Origin: SIG78 sp045635745
Lineage (GTDB): Bacteria; Verrucomicrobiota; Lentisphaeria; Victivallales; Victivallaceae
DNA length: 50,208 nt
Assembly (NCBI GenBank): GCA_045635745.1
Contig: JAZTWG010000027.1
Span: forward strand, 1-50,208
Direction: 5' to 3'
Numbering within the stretch: position 1 is the first letter of the stretch; every line of letters starts with the position of its first letter. The notes under the pieces were generated by a model. It was not told the DNA's origin. It did no database searches and saw nothing but the letters and a program-made list of their open reading frames with translations. Shown here piece by piece: positions 1-8,225 of this stretch. A program made the translations under genes and the position numbers.

Positions 1-1682
1 GTCCATTCCAGCCACGGTGGGACGGATGTTTTCCGTGCATTTTCCTTCCTGCTTATCATATAGGAGTGTCGCCGCAAAGAATAGGTATTTTCATTAAAAG
101 AGCTTCCGGGGTTTGCCCAGTAATTGGCATAAACTCTGGCAGCAAGCGGCTGTCTGGCAGTTTCAATAAGTGCTTTCTCCAAGATTTCCTTGCTCGTATA
201 TCCTTTTTGCAAATCAGCAGCAACATTGCCGGTTATCAGCATCGCCCGATATACAAATGGCGTACCGCTGCCAATGGCAAATTGCTGCTTTTCCACAGCA
301 TCCTGTGCCATAAGTTCCATGATTTTCTGCGGTTTTGCCGTTGCCGGAGCCAGATTATTTCCCCAGCAGAGAGCTGAAGAGGCCGTCAAAACATTGTCGT
401 TCAGCTTGAATCCCTGCTGCATATGATAAGGGCGCCAATTCAATTTGACCGCCATTATGTCATCTTCCACCAAGCACCACGGCATAAGATACCCGAATGT
501 TCCCATGCGGTTTTCTTTTATGTGATAACCGCCGAGATTCAGCATGGCAAGATTGATAAAGCGCCCGATTTTTGCGTTACGGATATTTGAAATTTCGCCT
601 TGCCCGCAGTCAAGCTCCAATTGTCGTGCAAGGGGACCATTCAATATGACGTATGGAGTCCATGCGTGGGTGCTTGCCAGAGTTCTCCTGAAATCACCAT
701 CAGTCATGGCTTTTGTGAATGCAATCAATATAGGCATATATTCCGGAGGACATCCTGCCATAACGCCATTTACTGCGACCAATTCTGCTGTTGCTTTGCG
801 GTAAGTTGGCGGTATCGTTGCGATAACGTCCCCGGGAGCATAGTCGGTATATTTCATAAATTCGGCAACTCTTGCCGTTGTCGGCGGAATGATCGGCAAG
901 CCATCCGTCCACCCGTTCTGTGTAAAATACAGATTGATTTCATCCAAATTTCCGCTGTAAGAAATTTTACTCTCCGTATCATTTTTTTCAGCATTGCGTA
1001 TTTCTTCGGCAGAAAAAGGTTCAGTCAATGCTTTTATGATCTGCGGATACAAGACTTCTCTTGTGTTTTTCAACAATTCATCTCTTGTATGAGCTGAAAA
1101 TGCTCCCGGATAAACCGCAACCCGCGGTATGGATACTCCTGCAATTCTCGCGACTTTCCGGGATTGATCGGCAAATCCCGGAGCCGCGATCATTACTGAA
1201 GGAATTCCTGAATATTCTGCGGCGATACAAGAACCCATTTCTTTGGGCGTACAAAGTCCGCATCCGCCATTACCTGAAATAACGGCATCTATTTTCAACT
1301 TCTTCAGTTTCTGCATAAAATCATTTTTCTGATGACGTACAACCCCTGGACCGGGCCACGGACCTGCCGAACCGATTTCTTTCAAAACATAAATCCGGGC
1401 ATCCGGATAATCTCTTAAAATCAATCTTTTCAGTTCCGGATGGGTGACAGATGCCATAAAACTTCCGCCGACAATAGCAATTCTTTTCCCTTTTAATGTT
1501 GATAATCTTGGCGGCTGCTTTATATTCTTGATACTGTTTTTTCCAACAGGAGACAACACACTTGATCCTTTTTCGCTCGATGAACCCGGCAGAGCACAGG
1601 CACAGCTTTCATCACACTCAGCTGAAGCAAAGACATTGAATATCGTGGATACGGCACACAGAAAAAGACAAAATTTCACCAC
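1..1682 (-). CDS. Secreted UGSC-family protein (Cys form), C-terminus beyond the left edge
   Basis: An open minus-strand frame of 560 codons with no stop runs off the left edge. I start it at the first of two adjacent GTG codons (1682), 8 nt from an AGGAGG site at 1691-1696. Residues 1-21 form a signal peptide ending in VFASA. A Rossmann-like segment follows (KGKRIAIVGGSFMAS, about 65-79), then GNGGCGLCTPKEMG at about 137-150. This aligns with the motif of the UGSC family (usually Sec/Cys-Gly-Ser-Cys); here it reads CGLC at 141-144. A second region begins near NGWTDGLPIIPPTT and continues to the edge. UGSC proteins are poorly characterised and many are selenoproteins; this one uses Cys. The reaction is unknown. 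The family call rests on motif memory and is moderate, but the coding frame is certain. Confidence 0.7.
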   Translation of the reverse strand, partial: MVKFCLFLCAVSTIFNVFASAECDESCACALPGSSSEKGSSVLSPVGKNSIKNIKQPPRLSTLKGKRIAIVGGSFMASVTHPELKRLILRDYPDARIYVLKEIGSAGPWPGPGVVRHQKNDFMQKLKKLKIDAVISGNGGCGLCTPKEMGSCIAAEYSGIPSVMIAAPGFADQSRKVARIAGVSIPRVAVYPGAFSAHTRDELLKNTREVLYPQIIKALTEPFSAEEIRNAEKNDTESKISYSGNLDEINLYFTQNGWTDGLPIIPPTTARVAEFMKYTDYAPGDVIATIPPTYRKATAELVAVNGVMAGCPPEYMPILIAFTKAMTDGDFRRTLASTHAWTPYVILNGPLARQLELDCGQGEISNIRNAKIGRFINLAMLNLGGYHIKENRMGTFGYLMPWCLVEDDIMAVKLNWRPYHMQQGFKLNDNVLTASSALCWGNNLAPATAKPQKIMELMAQDAVEKQQFAIGSGTPFVYRAMLITGNVAADLQKGYTSKEILEKALIETARQPLAARVYANYWANPGSSFNENTYSLRRHSYMISRKENARKTSVPPWLEW

Positions 1683-1841
1683 TGGTATTTCCTCCTGGAT
1701 TTATAAATGTTTCTGTACAATATAACGATTTTTAAGATGATTTTATTGCATTGCAAAGAAAAAGGCGACACTGAAAACCGATGCCGCCGTAACGAAAGGT
1801 CAAAGGAATTGTCAGAAGCATAAACAATAAGGCTTTACACC

Positions 1842-1880
1842 GCAGTTATTATACCGAGGGGTATTGGTAAAATTAACTGC
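1842..1880. other. Nested hairpin in the non-coding gap
   Basis: GCAGTTA (1842-1848) pairs with TAACTGC (1874-1880). Inside it, ATACC and GGTAT pair around GAGG. It lies upstream of the minus-strand UGSC gene, with no nearby coding frame on either strand. It could be an operator or a leader structure; the role is not known. Confidence 0.4.
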
Positions 1881-1999
1881 ACTGTGGTTTATGTGAACAG
1901 GTCGGCAAACGGCTTTTATGCAGTAAATTCATTCTCTGCAAGGAGGATTTTAACTGCCGACAAAGAAGGTCAAGGGGCCGGAAGTAATCTACCGCCCCA

Positions 2000-2028
2000 T
2001 TTTTTTGCCCGAATTCCGGGCAAAAAAA
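2000..2028. terminator. Bidirectional Rho-independent terminator-like palindrome
   Basis: Perfect 12-bp arms at 2000-2011 and 2017-2028 (T-run plus GCCCG, then CGGGC plus A-run) surround a 5-nt loop, AATTC. The T-run on each strand makes it look like a terminator in both directions. No gene ends immediately beside it, so it may mark an ancestral gene end or belong to the adjacent repeat string. Confidence 0.55.
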
Positions 2029-2340
2029 AATAACGAAGCCGCAAGGCTTCTCTTCACTGCGCGAAGCGCAACTTCACTTAAAACCGAAGGTTTTCTTCAC
2101 ATCTTCACCAAACTCCGGAAGCCTTGCTTGTCCCGCCATAGCTCGCAGAGCGACGGCGGATGAAGACGCTCCCGTCTTCATTTCATTACGCCGCGGCAAG
2201 CCATTTCATTCCGCTTGTGAAGGCGTTCCGCTATCACTCCGTTGCACTTGCTTGTCACGGCGTAATCTGCAAAGCAAATGAAGCCGGATGAAGTTGCCGC
2301 CTGTGGCGGGAGGATGTGTTTCTTTTTACAGCGCACCTGA
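2029..2340. repeat. Hairpin-string repeat region (mosaic type)
   Basis: A run of short imperfect palindromes is separated by CTTCAC/TTCAT-like linkers: GAAGCCGCAAGGCTTC, TGCGCGAAGCGCA, AAAACCGAAGGTTTT and GAAGACGCTCCCGTCTTC, among others. No convincing reading frame is present. The segment 2171-2202 matches 28 of 32 positions with the reverse complement of 24738-24769, so it shares a module with the repeat at 24.5-24.8 kb. Low-complexity hairpin strings like this are typically non-coding and mobile or recombinogenic; the function here is unknown. Confidence 0.6.
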
Positions 2341-2446
2341 CGGTGCTTAAATATATCCAGCTGTATTTATATTCAAATGGATATATATTATCAGTGCTGT
2401 CGATTTGATAGCGGCTAATTGAAAACTGTTCGCATTTTACGGCAAA

Positions 2447-2597
2447 TTCGTCCGAAACCGACCAAGTAAAAAACGTTTTTGTCTACTACACCTGCTGGTG
2501 AATTGTGTCCAGTGAGATTGTGTCTTGATTGCATGATCTTGCCGGATACTCCTATTTGCATTGGGTGTAGTAGGCTCTTGGTCGGGCCTCGGACGAA
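2447..2597 (+). ncRNA. Candidate structured RNA or long inverted repeat
   Basis: Three stacked helices can be drawn: 2447-2455 with 2589-2597 (9 bp), 2458-2466 with 2577-2585 (9 bp), and 2481-2492 with 2564-2575 (12 bp, one G-U). The internal loops are 2/3 nt and 14/1 nt, and a 71-nt terminal region remains (2493-2563). All 30 pairs are Watson-Crick or wobble. The region has no recognisable protein; a 108-codon minus frame overlaps it but has unnatural composition. I do not recognise the fold as SRP, RNase P, tmRNA or a named riboswitch. It could instead be a relic of a mobile element. The strand is arbitrary. Confidence 0.35.
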
Positions 2598-2806
2598 GTG
2601 TAATTCTGAGGTATTCGGTTTTTTTATTATCTGAAATTCCCCTCAATTCCACGCTATTCACTGAAGATCTGTTTGCCCTTTGAATTTCTTTGCTGTCTTT
2701 ACTGTGGCAGAAAAAACGAAGGAAAAGTTGATTACTTTTGTTAAACAACTCGTTCCGGCACAAAATTTGGGGGCTCTAACGGGAATTAAGTTTCAGTGAA
2801 ATAAAG

Positions 2807-3160
2807 TTGCTATGTCAAAAAAAAGCGAGGTATTATTATAGCCAAAGAAGAACGCCGTGCACAAAATATAAAGATAATGAAAGTTTTTTTGCTTTTAAAA
2901 TAAATATCTTTCCCATCATTGTGAAAATTCTTTTCGCTCTGTTGGTAGTAGTCGATGTGTTTTTTTGCTTAAAAATTGCAATGGACGCTTGGGAAGCCAA
3001 AGAACATCTTAGGGTGCTGCTGGGATTAGGAATTATTGTTCTGGGACCGATTCTGCTGCATATTACTTTTGAATTGCTGCTTCTTCTGTTTTCGATATTG
3101 GATTTATTGCGTGAAATTCGTAATAACATCTTCAAAATTCTGGAAAATCAAAACAAATAA
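2807..3160 (+). CDS. DUF4282-like small membrane protein
   Basis: The 117-codon frame has two strongly hydrophobic segments, about residues 36-55 (IIVKILFALLVVVDVFF) and 72-95. The second is followed by FELLLLLFSILDLLREIRNN. A Pro-containing hydrophobic helix, then an FE..L.LF...L.EIR tail, is the pattern of the DUF4282 family of bacterial inner-membrane proteins of unknown role. The start is uncertain. The open frame begins at a TTG (2807) with no clear ribosome site. An ATG at 2812 lies in another frame, just before a run of eight A, and would join this frame if one A were lost or skipped. The first ~28 residues may therefore not be translated as shown. Confidence 0.6.
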   Translation: MLCQKKARYYYSQRRTPCTKYKDNESFFAFKINIFPIIVKILFALLVVVDVFFCLKIAMDAWEAKEHLRVLLGLGIIVLGPILLHITFELLLLLFSILDLLREIRNNIFKILENQNK

Positions 3161-3194
3161 GATTATTTACCGGCATAGCAACTTTTATCAAATA

Positions 3195-3230
3195 ATTTTA
3201 TTTATGGTACAGTAAAGCCGTAAATAAAAT
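3195..3230. other. AT-rich hairpin between convergent genes
   Basis: A 13-bp stem (3195-3207 with 3218-3230, one G-T pair) surrounds a 10-nt loop. It sits between the convergent DUF4282-like and DUF3137 genes. A second weaker stem, ACTGC/GCAGT followed by six T (3329-3353), may be the plus-strand terminator. Transcription stop for the upstream gene is the likely role. Confidence 0.4.
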
Positions 3231-3374
3231 CAATACTCTCTGCGGAACAGTTCTCCTGTAAAAAATGGAAAACTGTTTCGCAATTTGTTTAATTTTTACT
3301 TGTGAAGATGTTATTTATCGGGAGTAAGACTGCGTTTCTTGTTGCAGTTTTTTCCGGCAAGGGGAATATAGGAT

Positions 3375-4337
3375 TTACTTTGTCCAGATGCGGGTGTTCA
3401 AATCGAGCAGCTGAACGATATTGAGTATTTCGATTACTTCGTGTAATGATTTTTCCAGCACTTCCGCCCGGGCGAGCGTACCCCAGAAAGGTGGTTCCAG
3501 CCAGCCGCCGCAGCGGGGAAGTGTCATTACTAAATTATTGTCGCAGAAAAGCGCCCGGATGGGAGCTTTTTCGGTATTTTGCACCGCCAGCAGCTGTTCC
3601 ATAAACTGCGGCGTGAGCAGATAACGCGCTTCGTGCTGATTGCTGCTGTAAACGGCAAAACGTTTTTCAAATTCTATATTTTCCAGTTTGACGAGTTTGC
3701 CTTTTTCGCTGAAATTCAAATTCTGCAGAAAGTTACCCATCAGCTTTCCGAAGCACTTTTCTGCCACATCCGGCAATATTGCAGTACGGCAGCTGAATTC
3801 TTTGTTGAAATCGGCAATAAAAACCACTCCCCGGAAAATGGTGGTATAGGAGGTGCGGTTTTTACTTTTGTGTTTGCGTTCTATATGCACTTCGGAGGCT
3901 TCGATGCGGGTTTTGCCGATCGTACCGCGCAAAAGGTCTTCGCTGCGGTAGCGGTCAAATGAACCGAAAAGCGCGAATTTTTTGAACCGGCTGCGCTCCA
4001 AGCCCTTATCAGGATGGTAGGTCAGCGGAAGTTTCAGTGCATTTATCAGTTCTTGCATCACCTGATGCCGGTAAAATGAACAATGCTTTTTGTGGAAAGC
4101 CGCCATCAGTACCGCGCCGCTTAAAAGCATGAGCATGCCGACAACCATGCCGGCTTCGCCGAATTGGAAAATTTTGCTTCCCAACAGTCCCGCTCCCCCC
4201 AGCGCCACGAATGCAAAGCCGATTACTTTGACGATCTTGCGTTTGCGGTCAATATCTGCCAGTTGGCTTTTCAATTCGCCATCCAGCACCTGCCGGGCGA
4301 TTTGCGCGCAATCAAACTGCAATGCCGTTTCTGACAT
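3375..4337 (-). CDS. DUF3137 membrane protein
   Basis: The protein has 320 residues. A soluble N-terminal helix precedes two transmembrane helices at about residues 34-83, then a large cytoplasmic domain. The latter contains FGSFDRYRSEDLLRGTIGKTRIEASEVHIE and FRGVVFIADFNKEF, typical of the DUF3137 family. The gene starts 9 nt after lemA ends. LemA and DUF3137 genes are commonly paired in bacteria, which supports the call. The molecular function of the pair is not established. It is the last gene of the trxA-mutT-pgi-lemA-DUF3137 run. Confidence 0.8.
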   Translation of the reverse strand: MSETALQFDCAQIARQVLDGELKSQLADIDRKRKIVKVIGFAFVALGGAGLLGSKIFQFGEAGMVVGMLMLLSGAVLMAAFHKKHCSFYRHQVMQELINALKLPLTYHPDKGLERSRFKKFALFGSFDRYRSEDLLRGTIGKTRIEASEVHIERKHKSKNRTSYTTIFRGVVFIADFNKEFSCRTAILPDVAEKCFGKLMGNFLQNLNFSEKGKLVKLENIEFEKRFAVYSSNQHEARYLLTPQFMEQLLAVQNTEKAPIRALFCDNNLVMTLPRCGGWLEPPFWGTLARAEVLEKSLHEVIEILNIVQLLDLNTRIWTK

Positions 4338-4346
4338 ATTTCGATC

Positions 4347-4892
4347 TTACCGGTTGAAAAGTGCGTTGACGTCCACGTTGGCTTTTTCAGCTTCCGGAAT
4401 GGTGAAGAGTTCGCGTTTGCTCAAGCGCATCATCGGCGCAAAGAAACACCCGGGCACCATTTCAATGGCGTTGTTGAAATCAGTTACCGCGCTGTTGTAG
4501 GTTCTGCGGGCTGCGGCCAGCTGTTCTTCGATTTCGTTCAAGCTGGTCTGCAGATGCATGATATTTTCCGAAGCTTTCAAATCCGGATAGGCTTCCAGCT
4601 GCACCATGAAACTGCGTAATGAACCGGTCATCTGCCGGTCAAGATCGCTTTTTTCCGTTACAGTTTTGGCCTGCGAGCGCATTTCGGCGATCTTGCTTAA
4701 AGTTTCGCTTTCGTGTTGCATATATTGGGAGGCTGCTGCCACCAGATTGGGTATGAGGTCGCAGCGTTTCTTCAAATATGCATCCACCAGTGCCATGGCG
4801 TTATCGACCATATTGCGCTTCATGATCAGGCTGTTGAAGATGAAAATAAACAATACTACAAAGACCAGAACGATGATACCGATCGCTGACAT
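4347..4892 (-). CDS. lemA: LemA family protein
   Basis: The 181-residue protein is of usual LemA length. One N-terminal membrane helix (about 4-23) is followed by long alpha-helical segments. The signature RNMVDNAMALVDAYLKKR then DLIPNLV, with YMQHE after it, matches LemA. The start is an ATG behind an AAGGGGA ribosome site. Pgi lies 21 nt upstream and the DUF3137 gene 9 nt downstream, so it is co-transcribed. LemA proteins are membrane-anchored helical bundles of uncertain role, often linked to envelope stress or magnetosome-like membranes. Confidence 0.9.
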   Translation of the reverse strand: MSAIGIIVLVFVVLFIFIFNSLIMKRNMVDNAMALVDAYLKKRCDLIPNLVAAASQYMQHESETLSKIAEMRSQAKTVTEKSDLDRQMTGSLRSFMVQLEAYPDLKASENIMHLQTSLNEIEEQLAAARRTYNSAVTDFNNAIEMVPGCFFAPMMRLSKRELFTIPEAEKANVDVNALFNR

Positions 4893-4913
4893 TTTAAGAT
4901 CCCCTTTTTGCTT

Positions 4914-6461
4914 TTATTTTACGAAATATATCCATTCGCCTTTTTCGGGCGAAAATTTACGTTCCACATTATAACTTTCCGGATTTGCCGCCGCCCGGTT
5001 GAGCCAACCGGCGACCACCGGAGTCTGATCGGCAATACCCGCAGCTGTTGCCAGCTCCAGTGCGGTGCCGTTGACCGGAGCTTTGAGCGAGCCGAAAAGT
5101 TTCTGGCGCGCATCAAGCATACCTTTTGCCGCCAGTTTGTATGCCTGAACTCCCGGCTGATGGAAGGCATTGATATTGATGAATTCCGCGTAGATGGCTA
5201 CCGCGCGCTCGTAAAGCGCAATTATCAAGCCCAGATTGGCCGGCGATATGGAGCTGATTTCCATAGTGATCACCGGGCGTTTTTTACCCGAAAGTGCAGC
5301 ACTCAATCCGTAAAGGAACCCGTGCAGATAATCACCCATGGTGCATTGATCCGCCAGCGGCACATTTTCCGCATCGTGCAGCACTTCGATAAAGGTGGCA
5401 AAAAAGTCATCGCGCCCGTCATTAAGCTGCTGGATAAAGGCGTGGGCATCGGTACCGCCTTTGTTGCCGAAGACATTCAAGCCCTGATTGACCACGTTGC
5501 CGTCAAGATCCAGTTCTTTGCCCAGACTTTCCATCACCAGCTGCTGCAAGTAACGCGAAAGCAGTACCAGACGGTCGGAGTAAGGCACGATCACCATATT
5601 GCGGTCGCCTTTGCCTTTGCCGGCAAGATACCACATGGCTGCGAGCATGGCGGCGGGATTGTCGCGGTAATTGCTGTTGCGGGTCCATATATCCATGCGG
5701 CATGCGCCTTCAAGGAACATGCGGAAATCGATTCCGGTCAGCGCTGCCGGCACATGCCCCACAATACTCGTTTCGCTGGTGCGGCCGCCGATGGATTCAG
5801 CCATGGGAAAAACTTTGAGAAAGTTGTTTGCTTTTGATTGTTTATCCAGCTTGCTGCCCGGCATGGTCACCGAGCAGGCGTAGTCGGAATAATTGAGTCC
5901 TCTGGCCGCATAAATTTCAATCAGAGCGGTCAGATTGTTGAGCGTTTCCTGCGTGCCGCCGGATTTGGAAACGCAAAGATGCAAGGTCGTTTCCGGATCG
6001 ATAACTTCCAGCAGATCTTTCAACCCCGCCGGGTCGGTGTTGTCCAGAAAATATATTTTCAAGCCGTTGGCGCGCTGTTGACGGCTTTTTTCGTTCCAGT
6101 AAGGGCCATTGATGGCAAACTGCAGCAGTTGAGGCCCCAGCGCCGAACCGCCGATGCCATTGACGACCACAGCTTCAAACCGTTTGCCGGTGCCGCCGGT
6201 AATGTTGCCGCTGCGTATTGCGGAGGCAAACTCTTCAACCTGATTGAAAAGTTCTGATGTGCGGTAAACTGCGCGGTCGGTAAAGTGGGTGACTTTGCGG
6301 TTTTCATCGGGATTTTTTATGGCGCCATTTTCCAGCGCGATCATCTCCCGGGCGGCCCGGAGAAATTTTTCCTGCAGCGCATCCAGCTCTGCCCAATTAA
6401 AGTTCATACGCGAAAAATCAATGGAAAAACCACTGTACGCATCAAACATTTTCATATTCAT
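4914..6461 (-). CDS. pgi: Glucose-6-phosphate isomerase
   Basis: This cytoplasmic enzyme interconverts glucose-6-phosphate and fructose-6-phosphate in glycolysis and gluconeogenesis. The 515-residue protein contains GIGGSALGPQLL (about 102-113), the phosphate-binding SKSGGTQET (165-173), a NQGLNVFGNKGGTDAHAF segment with the catalytic region, and the late GVQAYKLAAKG lysine motif. The length is normal for the bacterial family. An ATG at 6461 is used; a second in-frame ATG two codons later is possible. It lies 26 nt after mutT and 21 nt before lemA in the same direction, indicating one transcript. Confidence 0.96.
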   Translation of the reverse strand: MNMKMFDAYSGFSIDFSRMNFNWAELDALQEKFLRAAREMIALENGAIKNPDENRKVTHFTDRAVYRTSELFNQVEEFASAIRSGNITGGTGKRFEAVVVNGIGGSALGPQLLQFAINGPYWNEKSRQQRANGLKIYFLDNTDPAGLKDLLEVIDPETTLHLCVSKSGGTQETLNNLTALIEIYAARGLNYSDYACSVTMPGSKLDKQSKANNFLKVFPMAESIGGRTSETSIVGHVPAALTGIDFRMFLEGACRMDIWTRNSNYRDNPAAMLAAMWYLAGKGKGDRNMVIVPYSDRLVLLSRYLQQLVMESLGKELDLDGNVVNQGLNVFGNKGGTDAHAFIQQLNDGRDDFFATFIEVLHDAENVPLADQCTMGDYLHGFLYGLSAALSGKKRPVITMEISSISPANLGLIIALYERAVAIYAEFININAFHQPGVQAYKLAAKGMLDARQKLFGSLKAPVNGTALELATAAGIADQTPVVAGWLNRAAANPESYNVERKFSPEKGEWIYFVK

Positions 6462-6487
6462 TTTTTCAAGTTCTTTCTGCTATAAAA

Positions 6488-6901
6488 CTATTTGCCGTAA
6501 GCTGCGGCAAGATATTCAACAAATTCCCGGTCGGCCGGCAGCCAGTCTACACAGTCCAGCGCAGATTTTTTCAGCCATTTGAATTCCTGATTTTCACAGG
6601 CAACCGGCTGGCTTGCCGCCGCCGCGATCCCTCGGATAAAGTGCAGTATCAGAGTTTTCCCGGGCTCCGGATTGAGCGAAAGAGTGTACATCTCATCCAG
6701 TACCGTAACTTTCAGCGCCAGTTCTTCGGTCAGTTCCCGCACCAATGCTTCTGCCAGTGTTTCACCCGGCTCGACTTTGCCGCCGGGGAACTCCCATTTA
6801 CCGGCGTGGCTTTTGCCTGCCGGACGCTGTGCTGCAAGTATACAATCATTCCCGTCAAAGATCACCCCCGCAACCACCTCGATACGATTTTTCACGGTCA
6901 T
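6488..6901 (-). CDS. mutT: MutT-type Nudix hydrolase (8-oxo-dGTP diphosphatase)
   Basis: The 137-residue protein carries a complete Nudix box from about residue 40 (GGKVEPGETLAEALVRELTE, continuing EEL), matching GX5EX7REUXEEXGU apart from the terminal Gly. The preceding ILAAQRPAGKSHAGKWEFPGG is typical of MutT enzymes that remove oxidised dGTP from the nucleotide pool. Its ATG overlaps the stop of trxA by 4 nt, so translation is probably coupled. Length and motifs favour MutT over other Nudix enzymes; substrate specificity is inferred. Confidence 0.88.
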   Translation of the reverse strand: MTVKNRIEVVAGVIFDGNDCILAAQRPAGKSHAGKWEFPGGKVEPGETLAEALVRELTEELALKVTVLDEMYTLSLNPEPGKTLILHFIRGIAAAASQPVACENQEFKWLKKSALDCVDWLPADREFVEYLAAAYGK

Positions 6902-7221
6902 GCCAGGGCTTTCCGGACTGCCTCTGCAAGCATTTTCTGCCCCAGTACGCCGATGTGCTTGCTGTGGATATTACCATCTTTGAAGATGATAAAAGTCGGA
7001 ATGGTGCGGATGTTGTATTCTGTTGCCAGATTTCTGCATTTTTCAATGTTCAGTTTGCCGACTTTTACCTGCTCGCTGCTGAACTCTGCCATGGCATTTT
7101 CCAGTACGCCCGACATCATTCGGCAGGGACCGCACCAGACAGCGTAAAAATCTGCCACGACCACACCTTCATTCTTCAATTCAGCAAAAGTTTGTTCATC
7201 CCATTCATTGACCGTTGCCAT
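6898..7221 (-). CDS. trxA: Thioredoxin
   Basis: The 107-residue thioredoxin has the active site WCGPC at residues 29-33, the cis-Pro segment TIPTFIIFKDG and the usual single-domain length. It is a cytoplasmic disulfide reductant. An AAAGGAG site precedes the ATG. It is the first gene of a five-gene run (trxA-mutT-pgi-lemA-DUF3137) and overlaps mutT by 4 nt. Pairing with mutT suggests oxidative-damage defence, but this link is inference. Confidence 0.95.
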   Translation of the reverse strand: MATVNEWDEQTFAELKNEGVVVADFYAVWCGPCRMMSGVLENAMAEFSSEQVKVGKLNIEKCRNLATEYNIRTIPTFIIFKDGNIHSKHIGVLGQKMLAEAVRKALA

Positions 7222-7331
7222 ATTCGGAAACTCCTTTTTCAGTCATACTCCAGTATAAATGCATATTAAGATATATCGACAAATGATTTTTTACCAATGT
7301 TCCAATATACAAATCTGTTTTTTTTTGAGCT

Positions 7332-8219
7332 TCAAACAAGATTTCCGGCCGCAATTATCCGGAAATTCGGCAAACATTCTTCCAGCTGCGTTTGAGCTTT
7401 TTCCATGCTTTCCCGGTCCGGATAAAGTGCAAACAGTGTCGGCCCACTGCCGGTCATCTGCACAGCCAGGGCATCGCTGCTGCGGATTTTGCCGGCTGCG
7501 ATCTCCAGAATCGGGTATTTGTAAAAAACGCCATCCTGCAGGTCGTTGAAGATCGAACCGGCGAGTTTTTCCACATCGTTATTTTGCAGGGCAGAAAAAA
7601 TTTCATTACGCAAAACATCACTCATCGGCGTGATTTTTTCCGGCGCGGTCAGCCGGTAGCCTTCCGCAGCACTGACTGGAAATTGCGGCGCGGCCAGCAG
7701 TATGAAAAGTTCCGGCATTTCAAAAGGCAGCGTTTCAGTTATTTCACCAATGCCGCGCACCAGCATTGGCTGCGGCTCCAGAAAAAACGGTACATCGGCA
7801 CCAAGTTTGAGAGCCAGTTCGGCAAGTTGTTGCGCATCAAGTGATTTTTCACTATTGTTGTTCAGCAGCCGCAAGACTGCCGCCGCATCGGATGAACCGC
7901 CGCCCATGCCGCCGGCCACGGGAATATTTTTGCTGATATTTATATCCCAATGCGGCACCTGACCGGTTTTTTGCGCCCAGAGTTCGGCCGCCCTGCCGGC
8001 AATATTGCTCACCCCGCCGGGCAGAAGCACATCCGAACACGCCACCAGTATTGAACCGGGAAGAGTATCGGTGCTGATCGCCACATCATCAGAGGGTTCG
8101 GCCAACGGCAGAAAAATACTTTCGATGGTGTGATAATTATCGGGGCGTTTACCGGTGACTTTGAGATACAAATTGATCTTGCCCGGCGTATTCAGATAAA
8201 GCAAATCGTTGTCGCACAT
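7332..8219 (-). CDS. ispE: 4-diphosphocytidyl-2-C-methyl-D-erythritol kinase
   Basis: This GHMP-fold kinase phosphorylates CDP-methylerythritol in the non-mevalonate isoprenoid pathway. The 295-residue sequence begins with the substrate-binding PGKINLYLKVTGKRPDNYH (12-30) and has the ATP loop PVAGGMGGGSSDAAAV at 100-115. A C-terminal GSGPTLFAL glycine motif completes the family pattern. It starts 6 nt after the CobS-like gene ends, so the two probably share a transcript. It implies the MEP pathway for isoprenoids. Confidence 0.95.
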   Translation of the reverse strand: MCDNDLLYLNTPGKINLYLKVTGKRPDNYHTIESIFLPLAEPSDDVAISTDTLPGSILVACSDVLLPGGVSNIAGRAAELWAQKTGQVPHWDINISKNIPVAGGMGGGSSDAAAVLRLLNNNSEKSLDAQQLAELALKLGADVPFFLEPQPMLVRGIGEITETLPFEMPELFILLAAPQFPVSAAEGYRLTAPEKITPMSDVLRNEIFSALQNNDVEKLAGSIFNDLQDGVFYKYPILEIAAGKIRSSDALAVQMTGSGPTLFALYPDRESMEKAQTQLEECLPNFRIIAAGNLV

Positions 8220-8225
8220 AGTTTT

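Noticed and set aside
2437..2763. 108-codon minus-strand frame
   Set aside because: It overlaps the long stem, has no ribosome site or family motif, and has a composition unlike the neighbouring genes.
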